9,600 nt of DNA from Actinomycetota bacterium (GTDB lineage: Bacteria > Actinomycetota > Thermoleophilia > Gaiellales > Gaiellaceae). The translations under genes were made by a program, and so were the position numbers. Each line of letters begins with the position of its first letter. Position 1 is the stretch's first letter. The DNA lies in the NCBI GenBank assembly GCA_013816275.1, contig JACDER010000033.1:1-9600 (forward strand), read 5' to 3'. The notes under the pieces are model-generated. The model saw only the letters and a program-made list of their open reading frames with translations, did no database searches and was not told where the DNA came from. Positions 1 to 6,903 of this stretch are shown here, one piece after another.

Positions 1-1103
1 GTGCGGTAATCGGGGCCGCCGCCTTTCTCGTCTATCGCTTCGTCGCGCGGCCGCTCGAGCGGCGCACGGAACGCGTCGGCCGGCTCGGACGCGCGGTGGC
101 CGCCGGCGTGGTCGTGGCCATCGTGGTGGGCGGGATCGTGGCCGCTCATCCGGTGCGCCTGTTCGAGCACTTCAAGGCGCCGCCCTCGTACCCGCTCAAC
201 ACACTCCCGTCGGCCCGGAACCCGATCAACGTTCATCTGCTGAGCGCGGGCTCGAGCGGACGGTGGCAGCAGTGGGGAAGCGTGGTGGACGAGTTCGAGA
301 GCGCGCCGGCGATCGGGCGTGGAGCCGGCTCGTACGAGGCCTGGTGGGCACGGCACGGGACCCTGCCCGGGTTCGTCAAGGACGCCCACTCGCTGTATCT
401 GGAAACGCTGGGCGAGCTCGGCATCGTCGGCTTCCTGTTGATCGTCGGCGCGTTCCTCACCGCGATCGTCGTCGGCGCGAGACGCGCCCTGGCGGCGCGG
501 GGCGAGGACCGGCTCGTGCTTGCGGCGGTGTGGGCCGGGTTCGTCGCGTACGCCTTCGCGTCGGGCATCGACTGGATGTGGGAGATGACGGTCGTCTCGG
601 TGGTCGGGATGGTGCTGCTCGGGTTGCTGACCTCCCGCACCGCCGCCGCCGATCAGGCGCCCCCGCGGGCGTTCCGGCCTCGCTTGAGCATCGCCGCCCG
701 CTCCGCGCTCGCGCTCGTCGGGCTGGCCGTGATCGCCTCGCAGGCCGTCTCGCTGCTCACGAACCGTGAGATCCAGGCGAGTCAGGCCGCCGACAGCCGC
801 GGCGATATCGCCACTGCCATCGCGAGGGCGAAGAACGCGCGGAACATCGAGCCCTGGGCCGCCGCGCCCTACGAACAGCTCGCGCTCGTCGCCGAGCACG
901 CCCAAGATTACGGTCGTGCCGACGAGTGGATCAGGAAGGCGATCGCCCGAGACCGCAGCGACTGGCGGCCCTGGGCGCTGTGGGCGCGATTCGAGGCCGA
1001 GCGCGGGGACATCCGTGCCGCGAGGGAACGGGTGAACCACATCTGCGCGTTGAACCCGAGATCTGATCTCTACGCGAAGTACTGCAAGGCGCCGGGCGGA
1101 TGA
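1..1103 (+). CDS. O-antigen ligase/polymerase family membrane protein with C-terminal TPR-like repeats (5' end missing)
   Basis: Members of this family (Wzy_C / WaaL type) join or transfer lipid-linked polysaccharide on the outer face of the cytoplasmic membrane. The frame is open from base 3 with no stop, so the GTG at 96 is probably internal and the N-terminal membrane helices lie before the window. Numbering residues from that GTG: a long extracytoplasmic loop (about 20-100) holds GRWQQW (Arg56) and ends in KDAHSLYLETLGELG, whose His98 matches the conserved WaaL histidine. Hydrophobic helices follow at about 108-128, 142-160 and 163-180, and another at 202-221. The last 110 residues form two to three TPR-like helical repeats with the pattern A..A...EPWAAAPYEQLAL...DWRPWALWARFEAERGD, likely on the outer face and perhaps for protein contacts. 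The stop overlaps the flippase start (ATGA). Ligase versus polymerase cannot be decided from sequence; the family call is strong. Confidence 0.87.
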   Translation, partial: AVIGAAAFLVYRFVARPLERRTERVGRLGRAVAAGVVVAIVVGGIVAAHPVRLFEHFKAPPSYPLNTLPSARNPINVHLLSAGSSGRWQQWGSVVDEFESAPAIGRGAGSYEAWWARHGTLPGFVKDAHSLYLETLGELGIVGFLLIVGAFLTAIVVGARRALAARGEDRLVLAAVWAGFVAYAFASGIDWMWEMTVVSVVGMVLLGLLTSRTAAADQAPPRAFRPRLSIAARSALALVGLAVIASQAVSLLTNREIQASQAADSRGDIATAIARAKNARNIEPWAAAPYEQLALVAEHAQDYGRADEWIRKAIARDRSDWRPWALWARFEAERGDIRAARERVNHICALNPRSDLYAKYCKAPGG

Positions 1104-2377
1104 GCACGCTGCGCCAGTCGCGGGCCCCGCTCGCGGGGTCGATCCTGACCGGGCTCGTGGGTCAGGCCGTGTTGATCGTGAGCGGCGTCCTCGCCGCGCG
1201 GATCCTCGGCGTCCAGGATCGCGGGTACTTCGCGCTGCTCGTGCTCTTTCCGAGCGTCCTGGCCCAGATCGGCTCCCTCGGCCTGCCCCTCGCGGCGACC
1301 TTCGAGCTGAGCCGGGACCGGACGCGCTGGGCAGAGGTGATCCGGACCCTGCAGCGCCCGATGCTCGTCCAGTTCGTCAGCCTGGCTTTGCTCCACGCCG
1401 GGATCCTGGCCGCGGTCTTCTGGAGCGATCCGCATGCCGTGCGCATTTCCGCGCTGGTCAGCCTGTGCGCGGTGCCGGCGATCCTCGGCCAGAGCTACGG
1501 CACGGCGATCCTCCAGGGCCAGCAGCGATTCCTCGCCTTCAACGTCCTCAGAGCGCTTCCGGCCACGGCCTACAGCGCCGCCGTCCTCGCGATCTTCCTC
1601 GTCGGCGGGGGGGACCTCGAATGGGTGGTGATCGGCTGGGCGATCGCGTCGGTCGTCTCGGCGGCGGTGACCCTCGTCGTCGCCGTGCGGGGCATCGCGC
1701 TGCGATCCGCCCGGCGCGCGACGGGATCCCTGCACGCGATGCTCCGTTTCGGCCTGCGGGGGCTGCTCGGATGGACGTCGCCCGTCGAGACGTTCAGGCT
1801 CGACCAGGCGGTCGTCGGGCTCTTCCTCACGCCGGCGGCCCTCGGCCTGTACGTGGTCGGCCTGGCCTTCGCCAACCTGCCGCGCTTCATCGCTCAGAGC
1901 GTCGGTTACATCGCCTATCCACGGGTCGCCGCGCACCAGGGGCGGGAGGCCTGGCGCGAGCTCTGGCAGTTCTTCTGGCTGGCGGCCGGCGCGTCCGCGC
2001 TCGTCGTCCTCGGGCTCGAGCTCGGCGTCGCCCGGCTAGTCCCTCTCTTCTTCGGGTCGGAGTTCGACGGCGCGGTGGCGCTCACCAGGATCCTGCTGGT
2101 CGGAGCGCTCTTCCTCAGCGCCCGCCGCGTGTTGACGGACGGCGCGCAGGGGCTCGGCCGGCCTGGGCTCGGCACGATTGCCGAGCTCTCGTCATGGATC
2201 TTTCTCCTCCCGGCGCTCGGGATCTTCACGCCGCTCTGGCATGCGCGCGGCGTCGCGCTCGCCCTGGCGGTCTCGGCCGCGCTGAGCTTCGTGGTCCTGC
2301 TCGCGCTTCTCGTCCGGGGCCGGCCCGGCCCCGAGGCCGCTCCCGCTCCTGCGCTGCGCGTTCGAGGTGCGGAGTGA
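1100..2377 (+). CDS. Wzx-type oligosaccharide flippase (MOP/polysaccharide biosynthesis protein family)
   Basis: A 425-residue integral membrane protein, a usual length for flippases of the MOP superfamily that move undecaprenyl-linked repeat units from the inner to the outer leaflet. The N-terminus has the family signature: a first helix (about 13-33) running into AARILGVQDRGYFALL, then a second helix and GLPLAATFELSR (61-72). About 12 hydrophobic segments can be counted. In the middle FRLDQAVVGLFLTPAALGLY (232-251) matches the family's pattern around helix 7, with a membrane-embedded Arg/Asp pair (R233, D235). The C-terminus ends in a short Pro/Ala/Arg-rich cytoplasmic tail. The ATG at 1100 sits in an ATGA overlap with the previous stop; only a weak AAGG lies upstream, so translation is probably coupled. 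A run of seven G bases lies in the gene at 1607-1613. The class is clear; the transported glycan is unknown. Confidence 0.88.
   Translation: MSTLRQSRAPLAGSILTGLVGQAVLIVSGVLAARILGVQDRGYFALLVLFPSVLAQIGSLGLPLAATFELSRDRTRWAEVIRTLQRPMLVQFVSLALLHAGILAAVFWSDPHAVRISALVSLCAVPAILGQSYGTAILQGQQRFLAFNVLRALPATAYSAAVLAIFLVGGGDLEWVVIGWAIASVVSAAVTLVVAVRGIALRSARRATGSLHAMLRFGLRGLLGWTSPVETFRLDQAVVGLFLTPAALGLYVVGLAFANLPRFIAQSVGYIAYPRVAAHQGREAWRELWQFFWLAAGASALVVLGLELGVARLVPLFFGSEFDGAVALTRILLVGALFLSARRVLTDGAQGLGRPGLGTIAELSSWIFLLPALGIFTPLWHARGVALALAVSAALSFVVLLALLVRGRPGPEAAPAPALRVRGAE
2364..2369 (+). promoter_or_regulatory. Shine-Dalgarno site for the second Wzy-like gene
   Basis: GAGGTG lies 7 bases before the ATG at 2377, inside the end of the flippase gene. 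It supports starting the next protein at this ATG (TGATG overlap) rather than anywhere in the long open frame upstream. Confidence 0.6.
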
Positions 2378-3756
2378 TGGACTCGCTGCTCAGCCGCTGG
2401 CGCTGGCCGGTCTACGGCTTGCTCGTCTACCTGCCGGTGTCGGGGATCGCGGTCCTCGCCGCGTACCCGGGACGCACCGACCGCGCAGTGGCGGTCCTCG
2501 CCAAGGACTTCGTCTTCGTCATCCCCGCCTACGTCCTGTTCCTGGGCTACTTCCTGCTGCGCCGGACGCGGTTCTGGTTCCGCGGCGCGCCGCTCGTCCT
2601 CTTCGGGCTGCTCGCGCTCGTCGTGGTCGTCCAGGCCTTCAATCCGGAGCTGCCGAACCACCTGGTCGGACTGATCGGGATCAAGGTCTGGCTCTTCTAC
2701 ATTCCGCTGTTCTTCCTCGGCTATCACCTGGTCAAGAACCGGGAGCACCTTTTCCGCGTGCTCGGCTTGATGAGCCTGGTCGCGATCGTCCCCGCCGTGA
2801 TCGGCCTGGTCGAGGTAGTCCTCTACTACACCGGCCATGCGCAGACCGTCTATGACGCCTACGGCGCCTCCGCCGCGTCGGCGACGCAGGATTTCACGAC
2901 GTTCGTCCTCTCGAACGGCTGCACGATCCGCCGCGTGCCGAGCACCTTCTCGTTCTTCTACCAGTACTACCTCTTCGGTGCGGCGATGGTGGCCGTCTCG
3001 TTCGCCTGGTGGCGCGCATCGCGCCCCGCCGGGCGCCAGCTGTGGGCCGCCGGCGTCGTCTTCCTGGTCATCTTCGTAGCGGCGATGTTCAGCGGTGTCC
3101 GGCTGGCCTTCATCGTCATTCCGCTGCTCCTCGCCGCGATCATCGCGCTCGCGGCGCGATCGGCCAACCGGCTCCCATGGTCGGGCCTCGCGATCGGCGT
3201 CGCCTGCTTCGCCATCGCCGGCGGGACCGCCGCCGGTGTGTGCGGGTTCGCTGCGCATATCAGCCAGACGACCACGGAGGAGACGAAGGACGTCGGTGTC
3301 CGAAGCGTCAGCGAGGCCGTGCACAAGACGTGGCTCGGGCTCGGCGCCGGATCGGACTCGACCGCGGCCCGCTACGCGTTCCCGGACGTCAAGCTGGCGA
3401 CATCCGTCGGCGCCGTGCAGGAGTCGTGGTACGTCAAGGCCTACCTCGAGCTCGGCGTGTTCGGGCTCGCGATCGCGCTCGCCCTCCTCGGGACGCTCAT
3501 GTACCGCTCGGCGCGCGTCCACCTGCGCCTGCGCGATCCGCGGTTGAAGATCGTGTCGGCCGCGATCCTCGCACTGATGGGCTGGGTGCTCCTCTACTCA
3601 CTGAAGGCCCAGTACCTCGACCTCGACCCGATCAACATCTACTTCTGGCTGTTCGCCGGGATCCTGATGGGGCTGCCGCGCCTCGAACGCCGCGAGGCCG
3701 CCGAGGCCGCCGAGCCGGCGGAGCCGGAAGCCGAGCCCGTCCCGGCGCAGGTGTGA
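2377..3756 (+). CDS. O-antigen ligase-like / Wzy-type polysaccharide polymerase
   Basis: A 459-residue multi-pass membrane protein with about 10-12 hydrophobic segments (for example 12-29, 45-62, 70-87, 102-118, 128-150, 198-212, 223-238, 242-260, 269-288, 358-375, 392-407, 420-432). Polymerases of this type link flipped repeat units at the outer face of the membrane. Family marks are RVPSTFSFFYQYYLFG (186-201), MFSGVRLAF (237-245, the SGxR-type motif of O-antigen ligases) and QESWYVKAYLELGVFGL (348-364), which aligns with the DAHSLYLETLGELG motif of the gene at 1-1103 but has Trp/Tyr where the ligase histidine stands. The two proteins are therefore likely to have different jobs; polymerase here is an inference. 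The start at 2377 overlaps the flippase stop by one base and has a good ribosome binding site. The C-terminus is a soluble Glu/Ala/Pro-rich tail (440-459). Confidence 0.83.
   Translation: MDSLLSRWRWPVYGLLVYLPVSGIAVLAAYPGRTDRAVAVLAKDFVFVIPAYVLFLGYFLLRRTRFWFRGAPLVLFGLLALVVVVQAFNPELPNHLVGLIGIKVWLFYIPLFFLGYHLVKNREHLFRVLGLMSLVAIVPAVIGLVEVVLYYTGHAQTVYDAYGASAASATQDFTTFVLSNGCTIRRVPSTFSFFYQYYLFGAAMVAVSFAWWRASRPAGRQLWAAGVVFLVIFVAAMFSGVRLAFIVIPLLLAAIIALAARSANRLPWSGLAIGVACFAIAGGTAAGVCGFAAHISQTTTEETKDVGVRSVSEAVHKTWLGLGAGSDSTAARYAFPDVKLATSVGAVQESWYVKAYLELGVFGLAIALALLGTLMYRSARVHLRLRDPRLKIVSAAILALMGWVLLYSLKAQYLDLDPINIYFWLFAGILMGLPRLERREAAEAAEPAEPEAEPVPAQV
3694..3717 (+). repeat. Tandem 9-base microrepeat in the Glu/Ala/Pro tail of the Wzy-like gene
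   Basis: GAGGCCGCC occurs twice in tandem (3694-3702 and 3703-3711), followed by the related GAGCCG. It encodes EAAEAAEP at the start of the acidic C-terminal tail. Being in-frame (3 codons per unit), copy-number change would only lengthen or shorten the tail. Confidence 0.6.
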
Positions 3757-3758
3757 CC

Positions 3759-4910
3759 ATGCGCGTGGCGCATCTCGTCTCGTACCCGATCCACTACCAG
3801 GCGCCGCTCTATCGCGAGCTGGCCTCCCGCCCGGGGATCGACCTGACCGTCTACTTCTACTCGGACGCGTCGGTCCGTGGCTACCGCGACCGCGAGTTCG
3901 GCCGCGACGTCCGCTGGGACACGCCGCTGCTCGACGGCTACCGGTCGAGGTTCCTTCCCAGCTCCGTGCGGAGCGCCGAGCAGGGCCCCTACGGGCTGGC
4001 GCCCAACTGGGACGTGCTGCGCGAGGTGCTGACCGGCGGCTACGACGCGCTCTGGATCCACGGCTACGCGCACTCGAACTCCTGGCTCGCCGCTGCGGCG
4101 GGGCCGTTCCGCGGAAGCCGCATCCTGATCCGCGAGGAGCAGACGCTCCTCCACGACCGGCCTCACCACAAGGCCGCCCTCAAGGAGTTGGCGCTGCGCG
4201 CGCTCTTCTCGCGCGTCTACGGGCTCTACATCGGGGAGCAGAACCGGCGCTACTTCCTGCGCTACGGCATGGATGAGGAGCGGCTGTTCCCAGCTCGCTA
4301 CTGCGTCGACAACGCGTACTTCCGACGGCGCGCGGAGGAGCTCGGGCCGCGGCGCGACGAGCTGCGCGCGGGATTCGGGATCGACTCGGACGTTCCGGTC
4401 ATCCTCTTCGCGGCCAAGCTGATCCCGAAGAAGGCGCCGCTCGTGCTGCTCGAGGCCTTCCGGCGCGTGCGCGAGCGCGTTCCGTGCGCGCTCCTGATCG
4501 TCGGGGAAGGCGAGCTTCGGCCGGAGATCGAGGCGGCCGCCGGCCCCGACGTCCACCTGGCCGGCTTCCTGAACCAGAGCGAGCTTCCGGCGGCCTATGT
4601 CGCCGCCGACGTCTTCTGCCTTCCGTCCGTATGGCACGAGACCTGGGGTCTCGTGGTGAACGAGGCGCTCAACTTCGGGCTCCCCGTCGTCGTCAGCGAC
4701 AAGGTCGGCTGCTCTGCCGATCTCGTCCGGGACGGGTGGAACGGGTTCGTCGTGCCGGCGGGAGAGCCCGGGCCGCTGGCCGTCGCCCTGGAGAAGCTCG
4801 TCGCGGACGCGGATCTACGGCGCGCATTCGGCGAACGCGGCAGGGAGCTGGTGGGCGAGTACAGCATCGAGGCGTGCGCCGACGGCATCATGGCCGCGCT
4901 GTACGCATGA
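3759..4910 (+). CDS. GT4 family retaining glycosyltransferase
   Basis: A 383-residue cytoplasmic, GT-B-fold glycosyltransferase that should move a sugar from a nucleotide sugar to the growing lipid-linked oligosaccharide. The N-terminal half begins RVAHLVSYPIHYQAPLYREL with FGRDVRWDTPLLDGY (47-61), a pattern I recognise in GT4 enzymes of polysaccharide clusters. The C-terminal Glycos_transf_1 half has ILFAAKLIPKKAP (215-227; a Lys at 220 where many GT4 enzymes have Arg), LLIVGEGEL, HLAGFLNQSELPAAYVAADVFCLPS and the EX7E motif HETWGLVVNEA with Glu294 and Glu302. DGWNGFVV (325-332) is also typical. The ATG at 3759 follows the previous stop by 2 bases and has AGGTG at 3749-3753, so this start is secure even though the frame is open far upstream. 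Donor and acceptor sugars cannot be read from the sequence. Confidence 0.88.
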   Translation: MRVAHLVSYPIHYQAPLYRELASRPGIDLTVYFYSDASVRGYRDREFGRDVRWDTPLLDGYRSRFLPSSVRSAEQGPYGLAPNWDVLREVLTGGYDALWIHGYAHSNSWLAAAAGPFRGSRILIREEQTLLHDRPHHKAALKELALRALFSRVYGLYIGEQNRRYFLRYGMDEERLFPARYCVDNAYFRRRAEELGPRRDELRAGFGIDSDVPVILFAAKLIPKKAPLVLLEAFRRVRERVPCALLIVGEGELRPEIEAAAGPDVHLAGFLNQSELPAAYVAADVFCLPSVWHETWGLVVNEALNFGLPVVVSDKVGCSADLVRDGWNGFVVPAGEPGPLAVALEKLVADADLRRAFGERGRELVGEYSIEACADGIMAALYA

Positions 4911-6073
4911 GGGTGCTCCATGTCATCCCGTCGCTTGCCGCACGGACCGGCGGTCCCGCGGTCGCGGCGATCGAGTTCGCTCGCATCGCCACGGAGCAGG
5001 GGATCGAGTCGGCCATCTATGCGACCGACGCTGCGTTTCCGGCCGCCACGCGCGAAGGAAGGGCGGTCGAGACCGACGAGCTGGCGCAGCGCGCGAGCGA
5101 GGTCTCGGTCCGCCTGTTCCCGGTACGCCGGCCGTACCGTCTCTCGGCCTCGCCGAAGCTTCGGGAGGCCATACGGGCCGACGCCCGAGGCTTCGACGTC
5201 GTCCACATCCACTCGCTTTACCTGTACCCCCAGCGGGTGGCCGGCAAGGAGGCGAGGCGGCACCGCATCCCATACGTGGTCTCTCCGCATGGCGCGCTCG
5301 ACCCGTGGCTCCGTCGACGGGGCCGCGGTCGGAAGGCGGTCGCGGAGCTCGTCTGGCAGCGACGGTTGCTGCGGCAGGCCGCGGCGATTCATTTCACCTC
5401 AGAGGACGAGGCGCGCCTGGCGGGCACCGTCGCGCCCGGCGTTCCGAAAGAGGTCGTCCCGCTCGGGATCGACTGGAACGAGTTCCAGCAGCTGCCGCCT
5501 CCGGCGCCGTTCGGAGACGGGCCTGTGGTGCTTTCGCTCGGGCGGCTGGCGGCGAAGAAGGGTCTCGACTCGCTGATCCGCGCCTTCGCGATCGCCGGCC
5601 GCCGCTTCTCCGACGCTCGGCTCGTGATCGCCGGGCCCGACGATGAGGGGCTCCGGCCCGGGCTGGAGGCGCTCGCCCGGCAGGAAGGGGTGGGCGAGCG
5701 GGTCGTCTTCCCCGGGATGCTGACCGGCGCAGACAAACTCGCGGCTCTCGCTGCCGCCGACGTCTGGGCCCTGGCCTCGCACACGGAGAACTTTGGAATC
5801 GCCGTCGTAGAGGCTCTGGCCGCGGGCGTTCCGACGCTGATCTCGCCGGCCGTCAACCTCGCGGGAGCGATTGAGCGGGCGGGCGCCGGGATCGTCTCCG
5901 AGACGCGGCCGGAGCTGTTCGCCGGCGCGATCTCGTACCTGCTCGAGGACGAAGGGCGGCGGGCCGGGTACGCCGAGCGGGGTCGGGCGTTCGCGCGGGG
6001 TTACGACTGGATCGACCTCGCACCACAGATCGTGCAGCTCTACGAGCAGGTGGCCCGGTGGGCGCGGCGCTGA
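4907..6073 (+). CDS. GT4 family retaining glycosyltransferase
   Basis: A 388-residue GT-B enzyme, a different subfamily from the gene just before it. The N-terminal domain opens RVLHVIPSLAARTGGPAVA, with the glycine-rich loop typical of GT4, followed by FDVVHIHSLYLYP (97-108) and VVSPHGALDPW (124-134). The region VWQRRLLRQAAAIHFTSEDE (149-168) is a common GT4 hinge feature. The C-terminal domain has VVLSLGRLAAKKGLDSLIRA with Arg213 and Lys218 for the donor phosphates, LVIAGPDDEG, and the EX7E motif HTENFGIAVVEALAAGVP with Glu294 and Glu302. The whole length is usual for the family. The ATG at 4907 overlaps the preceding stop (ATGA) without a clear ribosome binding site, so translation probably depends on the upstream gene. 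Its tail overlaps the next gene by 16 bases. Sugar specificity is unknown. Confidence 0.88.
   Translation: MRVLHVIPSLAARTGGPAVAAIEFARIATEQGIESAIYATDAAFPAATREGRAVETDELAQRASEVSVRLFPVRRPYRLSASPKLREAIRADARGFDVVHIHSLYLYPQRVAGKEARRHRIPYVVSPHGALDPWLRRRGRGRKAVAELVWQRRLLRQAAAIHFTSEDEARLAGTVAPGVPKEVVPLGIDWNEFQQLPPPAPFGDGPVVLSLGRLAAKKGLDSLIRAFAIAGRRFSDARLVIAGPDDEGLRPGLEALARQEGVGERVVFPGMLTGADKLAALAAADVWALASHTENFGIAVVEALAAGVPTLISPAVNLAGAIERAGAGIVSETRPELFAGAISYLLEDEGRRAGYAERGRAFARGYDWIDLAPQIVQLYEQVARWARR
6048..6053 (+). promoter_or_regulatory. Shine-Dalgarno site for the GT2 gene
   Basis: AGGTGG lies 4 bases before the GTG at 6058, inside the last codons of the preceding GT4 gene. It supports the GTG start and the 16-base overlap between the two genes. 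Confidence 0.55.
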
Positions 6074-6903
6074 CGGTCATCCTCCCCGTGAAGAACGAGG
6101 AGGAGAACCTCCCGGACGCGCTTGCGAGCGTCGCGTGGGCGGACGAGGTGATCGTCGTCGACTCCCACTCGAGCGACCGGACGGCCGAGATCGCGAGTGC
6201 GGCCGGCGCGAACGTCGTCCAGTTCGACTATGTCCCCGGCGGGCCCAAGAAGAAGGCGTGGGCGCTCGCCACCCTTGCGCCGCGCCACGACTGGCTCCTG
6301 CTGCTCGATGCCGACGAGCGCGTGCCCGAGGGCCTGCGCACCGAGATCGAGCAGGCGGTCGCCAGCGGCGACCGGGACGGCTACTACGTCGACCGCGAGT
6401 TCGTCTTCATGGGACGTCGCCTTCGCTGCTTCAGCCCGAACTGGAACATGCGCCTCTTTCGCAGCGGCCGCGGGCGGATGGAGGACCTCGAGCTCCACGA
6501 CGTTCCGGGCACCGGCGACAACGAAATCCACGAGCACGTCACCGTCGGCGGCTCGACCGGCTTCCTGCGCACGCCGCTCCGCCATGACGACTACCGCGAT
6601 CTCACGGCCTGGCTCGACCGGCACAACCGGTACGCGACGTGGGAGGCGCACCTCTACCGCAAGTTCCGCCGCGAGCCGATCGGCGTCTCCCCGCTCGGCT
6701 TCCTCCGGCTGGATCCCTTCCGGCGCAAGCGCGTGCTCCGCCGGCTCTGGGTGCGGCTGCCGTTCCGGCCGGGGATCCGGTTCCTCGTCTGGTACGTGGG
6801 CCGCCGCGGATTCATGGACGGGCGCGCCGGCTTCGTGTTCTGCGTCCTGATGAGCTACTACGAGTTCATCATCGGTGCCAAGCTGCGCGAGCTCGGCCCG
6901 TGA
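6058..6903 (+). CDS. GT2 family glycosyltransferase, WaaE/KdtX-like
   Basis: A 281-residue inverting glycosyltransferase with a GT-A fold. It starts ALTVILPVKNEEENL (4-18), then DEVIVVDSHSSDRTAEIA (29-46; Asp35 binds the nucleotide) and WLLLLDADERVPEGL with the metal-binding DAD at 84-86. The C-terminal half carries family marks: NWNMRLFRSGRG (128-139), EIHEHV (156-161), DLTAWLDRHNRYATWEA (181-197) and VGRRGFMDGRAGFVFCVL (247-264), a hydrophobic or amphipathic stretch that probably rests on the membrane. In enterobacteria, WaaE adds glucose to the LPS inner core; if the host has no LPS the acceptor must be something else, so only the fold and chemistry are safe. The GTG start is chosen because AGGTGG precedes it by 4 bases and the conserved beta strand begins right after it. 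The stop overlaps the next start (GTGA). Confidence 0.88.
   Translation: MGAALTVILPVKNEEENLPDALASVAWADEVIVVDSHSSDRTAEIASAAGANVVQFDYVPGGPKKKAWALATLAPRHDWLLLLDADERVPEGLRTEIEQAVASGDRDGYYVDREFVFMGRRLRCFSPNWNMRLFRSGRGRMEDLELHDVPGTGDNEIHEHVTVGGSTGFLRTPLRHDDYRDLTAWLDRHNRYATWEAHLYRKFRREPIGVSPLGFLRLDPFRRKRVLRRLWVRLPFRPGIRFLVWYVGRRGFMDGRAGFVFCVLMSYYEFIIGAKLRELGP

Noticed and set aside
96..98. GTG as the true start of the first gene
   Set aside because: The frame is open to the left edge and the family normally has many membrane helices before the catalytic loop; starting here would leave almost none.
1070..1936. Open frame of 288 codons on the minus strand opposite the flippase
   Set aside because: Composition is charged and repetitive with no domain; a by-product of codon bias in the flippase gene. 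The similar frame at 3639-4637 was rejected for the same reason.
1465..2376. Possible N-terminal extension of the second Wzy-like protein, since its frame is open far upstream
   Set aside because: The upstream translation is Arg/Gly/Ala-rich and out of frame with the flippase. The ATG at 2377 has GAGGTG 7 bases before it and starts directly before a membrane helix.
1915..3522. Long open frame of 535 codons on the minus strand opposite the flippase and Wzy-like genes
   Set aside because: It is rich in Arg, Glu, Asp and Pro with no recognisable domain, and overlaps two convincing membrane-protein genes. High G+C content creates such antisense frames.
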